Assembly: GCF_014873955.1 (NCBI RefSeq)
Contig: NZ_JADBED010000001.1
Span: 124,001 to 188,000 of the forward strand
Reading direction: 5' to 3'
Origin: Nesterenkonia lutea
GTDB taxonomy: Bacteria > Actinomycetota > Actinomycetes > Actinomycetales > Micrococcaceae
Length of the DNA stretch: 64,000 nucleotides
A program made the translations under genes and the position numbers. Below the pieces are notes generated by a model that did no database searches, was not told where the DNA came from, and was given only the letters and a program-made list of their open reading frames with translations. Of this stretch, positions 8,166-15,746 are shown in pieces (within the stretch, counting starts at the first letter, position 1; every line of letters starts with the position of its first letter).

Positions 8166-9260
8166 AGTCAGTTTCGGGCCGTACCTCTGGTGGTGGAACC
8201 CAGAGAGCTTCAGCAGCCGGATGATCCGCTGCCGGTGCGGCGCATAGGGTGCCAGCAGCCTCAGCATCCCGCCGTCGTCGGTGCGCCGGCCGGTCAGCGC
8301 CGCGCCGACGAAGCTGCTCAGATGATAGTCCCCGACCGCGGGCAGATCCTGCGCTCCGTGTGATCGCTGCAGCGCCTCGGCCACCGTCCACTCGCCGATC
8401 CCCGGGATGGACCGCAGCCGCTGGCCCAGCTCCGCCACCGATTCCGTCTCCAGCCCGGTCTCTGCGCTCAGCTGATGGATCCTGGTGGCCCGTTCGGCCA
8501 CCCGCTGGATGGTCTTCGACAGTGCCGGCTGCACCCAGAGCCGGTGCCATTCCCAGGAGGGAACGGCGCGCAGCTGCGCACCGGTCAGTGGCAGCCGCAT
8601 CCACTCCGGCGCTGGAACCCTGGACGAGGACGGCGGCTCCTCACCATGACTGCGCAGCAGCTGCCGCCACCCGGTGCGCGCCTGGTCATGGGTCACCTTC
8701 TGCTCCAGCGTGGCGGTCACCAGCTGGTCGAACAGTGCACCGGTGGCCGGCAGGCGGACTCCGGGATGACGACGGCGCACCCGCGCCAGGGCCGCCGAGG
8801 TCTCGTCCCCGAGGGCGTCCAGCAGGAGCTCGAGGTCCTGCCAGCTGTCCTGAGAACCGAGCATCTGCTCCGCGCGGCGAACGAGGACCTGTGCCACAGC
8901 CTCCGCATCGGTCACAGCCGCCGCGTCCGTCACAGCCTCTGCATCCGCCGTGGCCCCTGAGTCCGTTACAGCCTCCATGCCGGTCGCCGCCACGCGCACC
9001 CGGACAGACGAGGGACCCAGCTGATCGAACCGCATGCTCGCCTGGCCCAGCTGCCGGCCGTCTGCGGCATAGACCCGCTGACACAGCCACGCTCCGGCTC
9101 CAGGGGTCCCGCCGGGGCCGCCTTCCATGGCGGCAGATCCTGGATCGAGCCGGATGCTGGGATCCCCGACGCCTCGCTGCAGCACACCCAGGGTCCGCGG
9201 CAGGTCGATCGGCTCTCCGAGGTCCAGAAGGGCCTCGGTCTCATGCGCTGCCGTGCTCAT
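8142..9260 (-). CDS. DNA-3-methyladenine glycosylase family protein (HhH-GPD, AlkA-like)
   Basis: A 372-residue base-excision repair glycosylase. The C-terminal half carries the helix-hairpin-helix LRSIPGIGEWTVAEAL and, after it, VGDYHL, whose aspartate fits the catalytic position of the HhH-GPD superfamily. The N-terminal half resembles the AlkA N-terminal domain only loosely. Residues about 94-123 form a low-complexity insertion built of EAVTDA-like repeats, absent from typical members. The chosen ATG gives MSTAAHETEALLDLG; the open frame continues upstream opposite cbs, but that part is non-coding shadow. Probably removes alkylated purines. It diverges from cbs with a 102-bp gap. Confidence 0.82.
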   Translation of the reverse strand: MSTAAHETEALLDLGEPIDLPRTLGVLQRGVGDPSIRLDPGSAAMEGGPGGTPGAGAWLCQRVYAADGRQLGQASMRFDQLGPSSVRVRVAATGMEAVTDSGATADAEAVTDAAAVTDAEAVAQVLVRRAEQMLGSQDSWQDLELLLDALGDETSAALARVRRRHPGVRLPATGALFDQLVTATLEQKVTHDQARTGWRQLLRSHGEEPPSSSRVPAPEWMRLPLTGAQLRAVPSWEWHRLWVQPALSKTIQRVAERATRIHQLSAETGLETESVAELGQRLRSIPGIGEWTVAEALQRSHGAQDLPAVGDYHLSSFVGAALTGRRTDDGGMLRLLAPYAPHRQRIIRLLKLSGFHHQRYGPKLTPADHRSR

Positions 9261-9349
9261 ACGACCACTGTTCCACACCGGGAGTCCCGGATCAGCGAGG
9301 GGAGATTTCGCCAGAAGGCAGATTCTGCCCCAAGCCGGGCATGCATCGG

Positions 9350-9362
9350 TAGAGTTGGCCGC
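9350..9362 (+). promoter_or_regulatory. -10 box for a leaderless cbs transcript
   Basis: TAGAGT at 9350-9355 followed by 7 nt and the ATG. No Shine-Dalgarno sequence is present, so transcription probably starts at or next to the A of the start codon. Confidence 0.5.
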
Positions 9363-10898
9363 ATGAATTATGCCCAGTCCGTCGTCGAGCTGATCGGCGG
9401 CACCCCGCTGGTGCGGCTGAATCGGGTCACCGAAGGCCTCTCCGCCACTGTCCTGGTCAAACTCGAGTACCTGAATCCGGGCGGTTCCATCAAAGACCGC
9501 ATCGCGCTGAAGATGATCGAGGAGGCCGAGGCCGCCGGGTCGCTCAAGCCCGGGGGAGTCGTGGTGGAGCCGACCTCCGGGAACACCGGAGTCGGGCTGG
9601 CGCTGGTCGCCCAGCAGAAGGGATACCGGGCGGTCTTCGTCACGGTCCCCAAGGTGGCCCAGGAGAAGCGCGACGTGCTGCGCGCCTACGGGGCCGACGT
9701 CGTCGTGGGTCCCGCCGGCGTTCCCTCGGAGTCGGCGCTGTCCTACTACGGGATCTCCGATCAGCTGGCCGAGGAGATCGAAGGCGGCTACAAACCTGAT
9801 CAGTTCTCCAATCCTGCCGCCCCGAACTCCCATTACGAGACCACGGGTCCGGAGATCTGGGCAGACACCGAGGGCCGAGTCACGCATCTGGTGGTCGGTG
9901 CCGGCACCGGAGGCACCGTCACCGGCACCGGACGGTACCTGAAGGAGGTCTCGGCCGATCGCGAGTCCGGTCCGGTCCGGGTGGTGGTCGCGGATCCCGA
10001 CGGCTCCATCTACTCCGGGGGAGAGGGCCGCCCCTACTTCGTCGAGGGCGTGGGCGAGGACATCTGGGTCAAGAACTACGATCCCTCGGTCCCCGATGAG
10101 CACCACTCCATCACCGACGCCGAATCCTTCGCGATGGCGCGTCGGCTGGCCACTGAAGAGGGGCTGCTCGTGGGCGGCTCCTCGGGAACCGCCGTGGTCG
10201 CGGCTCTGCGCGTCGCTGAGGACCTGGGCCCCGAGGATGTCGTGGTCGCCGTGCTGCCCGATTCCGGACGCGGCTATCTGGGCAAGATCTTCAACGACCA
10301 GTGGATGATCGACCACGGCTTCGGCGAGGTCGTCTCCACCTCCTCCGGCGTCGAGATCACCGTGAAGTCCTCCCAGGAGCTCTCCGACGCGGTGGCCGAG
10401 GGCGTCATCGGTGGCGCAGCTCCCGACCCCCGGGCAGAGACCAGCAAGGACCACTCCCAGGCCTTCACCGCGGCAGACGTGCTCGAAGGCAAGCGGGAGC
10501 TGTTCTCCGCGGCGATGCCCGAAGTGGTGTCGATCTCGCGGGAGACCACCCTGCGGGAGGCCGTCTCGGTGATGAACCGCTACGGCATCGACATCGTCCC
10601 GGTGATCGACCAGCCCGGGCGGGTCGCTCGGATCGGCGAGGTCTACGGGGTGGTGGACGTGGCTCACCTCTCCGAGGATCTGATCATGGGTCACGCCACG
10701 CCCGAGGAGCTGGTCTCCGATCACCTGCAGACCGACCTGCCCCTGGTCGGCATCACCGAGACCGTCCCGCAGATCCTGAAGAAGCTCAGGAGCACTCCCA
10801 CCCTGCTCGCCGCTGAGAACGGCGACATCGTCGGAGTGCTCACCCGCAATGACCTGCTGGCCCACCTCTCAGGTGCCCAGCAGAAGGAGGACCGATGA
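9363..10898 (+). CDS. cbs: Cystathionine beta-synthase
   Basis: A 511-residue PLP enzyme condensing serine (or O-acetylserine) with homocysteine to cystathionine, the first step of reverse transsulfuration. The PLP lysine is in LNPGGSIKDRIALKMI (about residue 43), followed by the phosphate-binding PTSGNTGVGLAL and GAGTGGTVTGTGRYL. The C-terminal third has a tandem CBS-domain pair beginning near PEVVSISRETTLREAVSVMN. Length and domain order match the actinobacterial bifunctional-style CBS. The ATG giving MNYAQSVVELIGGTPLVRL is chosen because it matches the family N-terminus and follows a -10 box. It overlaps the next gene by ATGA, so the two are translationally coupled. Confidence 0.93.
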   Translation: MNYAQSVVELIGGTPLVRLNRVTEGLSATVLVKLEYLNPGGSIKDRIALKMIEEAEAAGSLKPGGVVVEPTSGNTGVGLALVAQQKGYRAVFVTVPKVAQEKRDVLRAYGADVVVGPAGVPSESALSYYGISDQLAEEIEGGYKPDQFSNPAAPNSHYETTGPEIWADTEGRVTHLVVGAGTGGTVTGTGRYLKEVSADRESGPVRVVVADPDGSIYSGGEGRPYFVEGVGEDIWVKNYDPSVPDEHHSITDAESFAMARRLATEEGLLVGGSSGTAVVAALRVAEDLGPEDVVVAVLPDSGRGYLGKIFNDQWMIDHGFGEVVSTSSGVEITVKSSQELSDAVAEGVIGGAAPDPRAETSKDHSQAFTAADVLEGKRELFSAAMPEVVSISRETTLREAVSVMNRYGIDIVPVIDQPGRVARIGEVYGVVDVAHLSEDLIMGHATPEELVSDHLQTDLPLVGITETVPQILKKLRSTPTLLAAENGDIVGVLTRNDLLAHLSGAQQKEDR

Positions 10899-12064
10899 CC
10901 GAGAACAGCTACGGATTCGCCACTGACGCCATCCACGCCGGACAGGAGCTCGACGAGGTCTACGGCGCGGTGGTCCCGCCTCTCCACTTCTCCACCACCT
11001 ATGCCCCCGACGGCATCGGAAACCTGCGCCGGGGCTATGACTACGGTCGAGCAGGCAACCCCACGCGGACCTCGCTGCAGACCCAGCTCGCCGCGCTCGA
11101 GGGCGGCGAGCATGCGTTCAGCTTCGGCTCCGGCCTGGCCGCCGAGGACGCGACCATCCGCGCCGTGCTGCGCCCGGGCCAGCGCATCGTGATGGGAAAC
11201 GACGCCTACGGCGGCTCCTACCGCCTGATCAGCCGGATCCACGGGGACTGGGGCATCGCCAACACCCCGCTGGACCTCTCCGACCTGGATCGCGTGGCCG
11301 CCGAGATGGCGGCCGAGGACGCGACGCTGCTCTGGGTGGAGACCCCCTCGAACCCACTGATGTCGATCACCGACATCGCCGCCCTGGCGAAGATCGCCCA
11401 TGACAACAACGCCCTGCTGCTGGTGGACAACACCTTCGCCAGCCCGTACCTGCAGCAGCCGCTGCAGCTGGGCGCCGACATCGTGGTGCACTCCACCACC
11501 AAGTACATCGGAGGACACTCGGATGTCGTCGGCGGCGCCGTGATCACCTCCGATGATGAGCTGGCCACCAAGATCGGTTTCCAGCAGTTCGCCGTGGGCG
11601 CGATCTCGGGGCCGCTGGACGCGTACCTGACCACTCGCGGGCTGAAGACCCTCGCGGTACGCATGGACCGGCACTGCAGCAACGCCCAGGCCATCGCCGA
11701 GCACCTGGTGGACCACCCCGCCGTCGAACGTGTGCTCTATCCGGGGCTGCCCGATCATCCGGGCCACGAGCTCGCCAAGACCCAGATGCGCGGCTTCGGC
11801 GGCATGGTCTCGGTGCAGCTCGTCGGCGGAGAACAGGCGGCCCGCACGGTGGCCGAGGGCACCAGGCTCTTCGTGCTCGCCGAGTCCCTGGGCGGAATCG
11901 AGTCCCTGATGAACTATCCGCATGAGATGACCCACGCCTCGGTGCGGGGCACGGAGCTCGCCGTCCCGGAGAACCTCCTGCGCCTGTCCGTGGGCATCGA
12001 GGACGTCGCGGACCTCATCGCCGACCTCGACCGCGCCCTGGCGGGTCTGCCGGCCAGTGGCTGA
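10895..12064 (+). CDS. Cystathionine gamma-synthase/lyase
   Basis: A 389-residue Cys/Met-metabolism PLP enzyme. Visible features are the substrate tyrosine block YDYGRAGNPTR, the phosphate-binding SFGSGLAAEDA, LLVDNTFASPYLQQPL with the PLP-ring aspartate, and the Schiff-base lysine in HSTTKYIGGHSD. The C-terminal SLGGIESLMNYPHEMTH is typical. Sequence alone does not separate gamma-synthase (MetB) from gamma-lyase. Coupling to cbs by a 4-bp overlap suggests it helps turn cystathionine into cysteine, or works in both directions as in other actinobacteria. The next gene starts within its last codons. Confidence 0.9.
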   Translation: MTENSYGFATDAIHAGQELDEVYGAVVPPLHFSTTYAPDGIGNLRRGYDYGRAGNPTRTSLQTQLAALEGGEHAFSFGSGLAAEDATIRAVLRPGQRIVMGNDAYGGSYRLISRIHGDWGIANTPLDLSDLDRVAAEMAAEDATLLWVETPSNPLMSITDIAALAKIAHDNNALLLVDNTFASPYLQQPLQLGADIVVHSTTKYIGGHSDVVGGAVITSDDELATKIGFQQFAVGAISGPLDAYLTTRGLKTLAVRMDRHCSNAQAIAEHLVDHPAVERVLYPGLPDHPGHELAKTQMRGFGGMVSVQLVGGEQAARTVAEGTRLFVLAESLGGIESLMNYPHEMTHASVRGTELAVPENLLRLSVGIEDVADLIADLDRALAGLPASG

Positions 12065-12683
12065 GTCCTCACCCACCTGCCATGCGGCCGCGGCACAGCG
12101 ACTGGGGCTGACCGGCACGGTCGACGCCGTCTGCGTGGTGGGCCAGCTCTTCACCGACGACGCCGGCTCCGTGGGCGTCTCCGCGATCGACAAGCGCCCG
12201 GTCACCGGCCCGGTCCAGGTGCGCACGCTGGGGCTCCACGGTGATGTCCAGGCCGATCGCAAGCACCACGGCGGGACAGACAAAGCCGTGTACGCCTATG
12301 CCGCGGAGGATGCGGCGTGGTGGGCCGAGCAGCTGGGCCGGGAGGTTCCGACGGGAAGCTTCGGTGAGAACCTCCGGCTCTCCGGAGTGGACCTCGACGG
12401 CGCGCAGCCGGGCGAGCGCTGGCGCATCGGTGAGCGTCTGGTGCTGGAGGTGACCGTCCCGCGGATCCCCTGCGCCACCTTCGGCAGGTGGCTGAACGAG
12501 GAGCGCTGGGTGAAGCGATTCATCCAGGCGGGCCGCCCCGGCACCTACTTCAAGGTCATCACCCCGGGGACGGTGCAGGCCGGAGACGCCGCCGAGGTGG
12601 TCTCGATCGCCGAGGCGCCCGGACCCAGCATCCGTGAGCTCGCCCTGATGCGGGGCCCCGCGCAGTCCCGGCCCGAGGGCTGA
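12057..12683 (+). CDS. MOSC domain-containing protein (YiiM-like)
   Basis: A 208-residue protein with a complete MOSC (Mo-cofactor sulfurase C-terminal) domain. It shows GDVQADRKHHGGTDKAVYAY, FGENLRLSG and the conserved cysteine in VPRIPCATFGRW, the residue that coordinates molybdenum in this family. A C-terminal 3-alpha-like tail follows. Members reduce N-hydroxylated compounds or handle Mo-cofactor sulfur; the substrate here is unknown. The GTG start overlaps the upstream gene by 8 bp, making a three-gene operon with cbs. The window also encodes a molybdopterin nitrate reductase, but nothing ties the two together beyond the cofactor. Confidence 0.85.
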   Translation: MAESSPTCHAAAAQRLGLTGTVDAVCVVGQLFTDDAGSVGVSAIDKRPVTGPVQVRTLGLHGDVQADRKHHGGTDKAVYAYAAEDAAWWAEQLGREVPTGSFGENLRLSGVDLDGAQPGERWRIGERLVLEVTVPRIPCATFGRWLNEERWVKRFIQAGRPGTYFKVITPGTVQAGDAAEVVSIAEAPGPSIRELALMRGPAQSRPEG

Positions 12684-12737
12684 AGCAGGACGGGCAGACC
12701 TGCTCGGGCGCTCCGGAAGTGAGCTTCGTCTCCAAAG

Positions 12738-12767
12738 GCGACAGGCTCCCGAAACGTGGGCTAGACT
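12738..12767 (+). promoter_or_regulatory. Promoter of the DEAD-box helicase gene
   Basis: GCGACA and TAGACT separated by 18 bp. The predicted start lies about 310 bp ahead of the helicase ATG. Confidence 0.5.
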
Positions 12768-12774
12768 GAACGGG

Positions 12775-13082
12775 CATTCTCCGGATAATCCCGTTTTCTC
12801 TTGCTGACTCCGAGCGTGCCCCGTACAGATGGGGCCGGAAGCTCGTTGAGGGTTGTGTGTATCCACGGGTCGACTCCGGAGCCGACAAAGCGGCCGAGTC
12901 CCCGTGACTGATCCAGTCCCGTCCAAGAATCTGAGCAACCTGTCCTGCCCATGCAGAGGTTCTGAGCAGCGCCTTCCGGCCTGCCCTGCCTCTTCGAGCA
13001 GAGATGGTTGACGCGCAGATGCCCTGGGACTGGATCCCAAGCGGGGTCTTCTCGGTCGCATGACATGTGACGAGGAGTCAAC
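12775..13082 (+). promoter_or_regulatory. Long 5' leader of the DEAD-box helicase mRNA
   Basis: About 310 nt with no credible gene in any frame, between a plausible promoter and the helicase start, which is preceded by GAGGAG. Long structured leaders are common in cold-inducible mRNAs, including those of DEAD-box helicases. The sequence holds several GC-rich complementary patches (for example CGACTCCGGAG) but I could not match it to a named RNA family. Confidence 0.45.
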
Positions 13083-15221
13083 ATGACCATCCAGGATCCC
13101 AACGCCTCCGAGCCGACACAGGCTCAGGACACCACCGAAGCGCCGACCGAGTCCATCCCTGCGGCCGAGCCGGCCGTCGAGACTGCGGCCGAGCCGGCCG
13201 TCGAGACTGCGGCCGAGCCGGCCGCCGAGGGTCAGGCCCCGGCCGAGAACGAGACTGAGCCGGCCGCCGAGACTGCGACTGAGGCCCCGGCCGAGACCCA
13301 GGCTGCCGTCGACGCCTCTGCCGCTGTCGAGACCCCGGCTCCGGAAGGTGCGGCACCAGCCGCCGCCGCGCCAGTCGCGGCCGAGAAGACGCCGAAGACC
13401 GCTGAGGAGCCCCAGGGCCCGAAGTTCTCCGAGCTGGGCCTGGATCCCCGGGTGCTGGAATCGGTGACCAAGCTCGGCTACGAGACGCCTTCCCCGATCC
13501 AGGCGCAGACCATCCCGCTGCTGAGCCAGGGTCGCGACGTCGTCGGCCTCGCCCAGACCGGCACCGGCAAGACCGCGGCCTTCGCGCTGCCGGCGCTGTC
13601 GCACATGGCTCGCGCCAACGACGCCGGAGAGCTGGGAAACTCCCCCTCCACACTGGTGCTCGCACCCACCCGTGAGCTGGCGATCCAGGTCGCCGAGGCG
13701 TTCGCCACCTACGCGCAGGGCGTCCCCGGCATCACCGTGCTGCCGATCTACGGCGGTTCCCCCTACGGCCCGCAGCTCGAGGGCCTGCGCCGCGGCGCCC
13801 ACGTCGTCGTCGGCACCCCCGGTCGCGTGATCGACCACATGACCCGCGGATCGCTGAACCTCTCCACGATCAAGCACCTGGTGCTCGATGAGGCCGACGA
13901 GATGCTGCGCATGGGCTTCGCCGAGGAGGTGGACCAGATCCTGGCCCGCACCCCGAAGACCAAGCAGGTCGCACTGTTCTCCGCCACGATGCCCAAGGCG
14001 ATCCGCCGGATCTCCGCGGACTACCTCAACGATCCGGTCGAGGTCTCGGTCAAGTCCAAGACCTCCACCGGCACCAACACCCGCCAGCGCTTCGTGCTGA
14101 TCAAGCACTCAGCGAAGAACGAGGCGCTGAACCGCATCCTCGAGACCGAGCCGCATGACGCCGCCATCGTCTTCGTGCGCACCCGCTCGGCCACCGAAGA
14201 GGTCTCGAACAAGCTGGCCGCCCGCGGATTCCGCACCGCCGCGATCAACGGTGACATCCCGCAGAACCTGCGCGAGAAGACCGTGGAGAACCTGAAGTCC
14301 GGCCGCATCGACGTGCTGGTCGCCACCGACGTCGCCGCCCGCGGTCTCGACGTCGAGCGCATCACCCACGTCTTCAACTACGACATCCCGCTGGACACCG
14401 AGTCCTACGTGCACCGCATCGGCCGCACCGGCCGCGCGGGTCGCTCCGGCGACGCTGTCCTGTTCGTGACTCCTCGCGAGAAGCGCATGCTGCGGTCCAT
14501 CGAGAAGGCCACCCGCCAGCCGGTCGAGCAGATGTCCATGCCGACCATCGCGGATGTGAACTCCTCGCGGCTGGAGCGCTTCTCGGAGCGGATCACCGAG
14601 ACCCTGGCTTCTGAGGAGCTGGAGGAGTACCGCGGACTCGTGGCCTCCTACACCCAGGAGCACAACACCCCCGCCGAGGACGTGGCGGCCGCTCTGGTGG
14701 CCATGGTCCACGACGGACGCCCGCTGCTGCTCGACGAGAAGCGCGACGACGAGCTCGTCCGTGAGTCCAAGCGCGAGGTCGGCGAGGATCGCGCTGGCGG
14801 CGATCGTCCCGACCGTCCCCAGCGCGACAAGGGACCACGCACCGCCGGTCCCGGCAACGCGATGTACAAGATCGCAGTCGGCCGTCGCAACGGCGTGAAC
14901 CCCGGACACATCGTCGGCGCCATCGCCAACGAGGCCGGGCTCAGCGCCCGCGAGATCGGTGGCATCGACATCCGTCCCACGCACTCCCTGGTGGAGCTGC
15001 CCGAGAAGCTCTCCTCCGAGCAGTGGGCCGCCCTGGCGAAGACCCGCATCGGCGGCGAGCTGCTGAAGATGGAGCGCGACTCCGGCGCTCCCTCCAGCTC
15101 CGCTGACTCACGCGGCGGCTACGCCGGCAAGCGCGAGGGCGGATCCGGTGATCGCGGCGGACGCCCGAGCACCGGTGGCAGCCGCTTCGGGGACAAGGAT
15201 CGCAAGCCCCGCTGGAAGTGA
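13083..15221 (+). CDS. deaD: DEAD-box ATP-dependent RNA helicase (DeaD/CsdA-like)
   Basis: A 712-residue RNA helicase. Residues 1-115 are an Ala/Glu/Pro/Thr-rich tail, including the 24-bp DNA repeat at 13161-13229. The RecA-like core follows: Q-motif region (FSELGLDPRVLESV), Walker A AQTGTGKT, PTRELA, DEAD written as VLDEADEML, SAT, and HRIGRTGRAGR. After the core comes a charged linker, then a DbpA-type RNA-binding domain (YKIAVGRRNGVNPGHIVGAI ... IGGIDIRPTHSLVELP). The C-terminus is Gly/Arg/Ser-rich. This matches DeaD, which helps in ribosome assembly and mRNA unwinding, often at low temperature. The ATG has GAGGAG 5-10 nt upstream. Confidence 0.94.
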   Translation: MTIQDPNASEPTQAQDTTEAPTESIPAAEPAVETAAEPAVETAAEPAAEGQAPAENETEPAAETATEAPAETQAAVDASAAVETPAPEGAAPAAAAPVAAEKTPKTAEEPQGPKFSELGLDPRVLESVTKLGYETPSPIQAQTIPLLSQGRDVVGLAQTGTGKTAAFALPALSHMARANDAGELGNSPSTLVLAPTRELAIQVAEAFATYAQGVPGITVLPIYGGSPYGPQLEGLRRGAHVVVGTPGRVIDHMTRGSLNLSTIKHLVLDEADEMLRMGFAEEVDQILARTPKTKQVALFSATMPKAIRRISADYLNDPVEVSVKSKTSTGTNTRQRFVLIKHSAKNEALNRILETEPHDAAIVFVRTRSATEEVSNKLAARGFRTAAINGDIPQNLREKTVENLKSGRIDVLVATDVAARGLDVERITHVFNYDIPLDTESYVHRIGRTGRAGRSGDAVLFVTPREKRMLRSIEKATRQPVEQMSMPTIADVNSSRLERFSERITETLASEELEEYRGLVASYTQEHNTPAEDVAAALVAMVHDGRPLLLDEKRDDELVRESKREVGEDRAGGDRPDRPQRDKGPRTAGPGNAMYKIAVGRRNGVNPGHIVGAIANEAGLSAREIGGIDIRPTHSLVELPEKLSSEQWAALAKTRIGGELLKMERDSGAPSSSADSRGGYAGKREGGSGDRGGRPSTGGSRFGDKDRKPRWK
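13161..13229 (+). repeat. 24-bp tandem repeat inside deaD
   Basis: Two perfect copies and a partial third of a 24-bp unit starting GCGGCCGAGCCGGCCGTCGA. The unit is a multiple of three, so copy-number change would lengthen or shorten the acidic tail without a frameshift. Confidence 0.8.
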
Positions 15222-15248
15222 TCGACCCCCCGAAAGGGGACCCGGAAT

Positions 15249-15280
15249 CCACCGTCGCAGAGCTGAATCTGCGGCGGTGG
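15249..15280. terminator. Hairpin after deaD
   Basis: CCACCGTCGCAGA and a complementary 13-mer with one mismatch around a 6-nt loop, starting 28 bp after the stop codon. No T run follows, so its strength is uncertain. Confidence 0.55.
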
Positions 15281-15323
15281 GGACCACCGGTCGCAGGAGA
15301 GGGATCTCGCTGCTGACGGGTTT

Positions 15324-15351
15324 TTGACCGGCACTGGACTGGTGGTAGAGT
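15324..15351 (+). promoter_or_regulatory. Sigma-70 promoter of tRNA-Thr
   Basis: TTGACC and TAGAGT separated by 16 bp, ending 11 bp before the tRNA. This is a strong match to the housekeeping consensus. Confidence 0.75.
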
Positions 15352-15362
15352 CTATTGCCGTT

Positions 15363-15434
15363 GCCCCAATAGCTCAGTGGTAGAGCGCAGTCTTGGTAAG
15401 ACTGAGGTCGCGGGATCGATTCCCGCTTGGGGCT
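15363..15434 (+). tRNA. tRNA-Thr (anticodon GGT)
   Basis: Acceptor GCCCCAA/TTGGGGC, anticodon stem CAGTC/GACTG with loop TTGGTAA, discriminator T, and D-loop AGTGGTAGAG. CCA is not encoded. A terminator hairpin follows. Confidence 0.95.
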
Positions 15435-15445
15435 CTGAATGGGAG

Positions 15446-15477
15446 CCCGCGCAGCGCAGCACGATGCGCGGCGCGGG
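15446..15477 (+). terminator. Terminator after tRNA-Thr
   Basis: 13-bp arms CCCGCGCAGCGCA and complement with one mismatch around a 6-nt loop, followed by GTTTCT. It implies tRNA-Met has its own promoter or relies on readthrough. Confidence 0.65.
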
Positions 15478-15533
15478 TGTTTCTCATTTCGCCGGCTCCG
15501 ACGTCTCCACCAGGAGACCAGGATTCGGCACAT

Positions 15534-15607
15534 GGCGGTGTAGCTCAGCTGGTTAGAGCGCACGACTCATAATCGTGAGGTCCCGGGATCGAGCCCCGGC
15601 ACCGCTA
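15534..15607 (+). tRNA. tRNA-Met (anticodon CAT)
   Basis: Anticodon stem CACGA/TCGTG with loop CTCATAA. The acceptor GGCGGTG/CACCGCT has a G-U first pair, and the discriminator is A. The paired first base argues against an initiator tRNA, so elongator Met is the best call. A CAT-anticodon tRNA-Ile2 cannot be excluded by eye. Confidence 0.88.
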
Positions 15608-15631
15608 CAGACGACGCCGCACAGGCGAGCG

Positions 15632-15679
15632 ACACACCTCGGGCCCCCACGCTTCACTGCGTGGGGGCCCGAGGTGTGT
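15632..15679. terminator. Perfect 21-bp hairpin between tRNA-Met and the SNF2 gene
   Basis: Arms starting ACACACCTCGGGCCCCCACG with a 6-nt loop TTCACT. It lies between convergent transcripts and can serve both. Confidence 0.85.
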
Positions 15680-15746
15680 CCGACGGCGGGCAGGCCTGGC
15701 GTCCCCGGCGCCAGACCTGCCCGCTCAGCTCATCCGCCGTGCGGAG

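Noticed and set aside
9261-9362. SAM or cysteine riboswitch ahead of cbs, or an S-box ahead of the MetE-like gene
   Set aside because: The cbs spacer is only 102 bp with a -10 box against the start codon, and the MetE-like leader is too short; neither holds a riboswitch-like core.
9261-10865. Long open frame on the minus strand opposite cbs, continuous with the glycosylase gene
   Set aside because: High-GC shadow of cbs. Composition is low-complexity (Gly/His/Asp/Gln-rich), no domain is visible, and the real glycosylase ATG lies at 9260.
12069-14108. 679-codon minus-strand frame across the MOSC and deaD genes
   Set aside because: Its sequence is the Gly/Arg/His-rich complement typical of third-position GC bias, and it runs through the deaD promoter and leader.
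15363-15746. rpmG after the tRNA-Thr/tRNA-Met pair, as in many actinobacteria
   Set aside because: The 139 bp after tRNA-Met contain only the terminator; no L33-like frame is present here or ahead of the MaoC pair.
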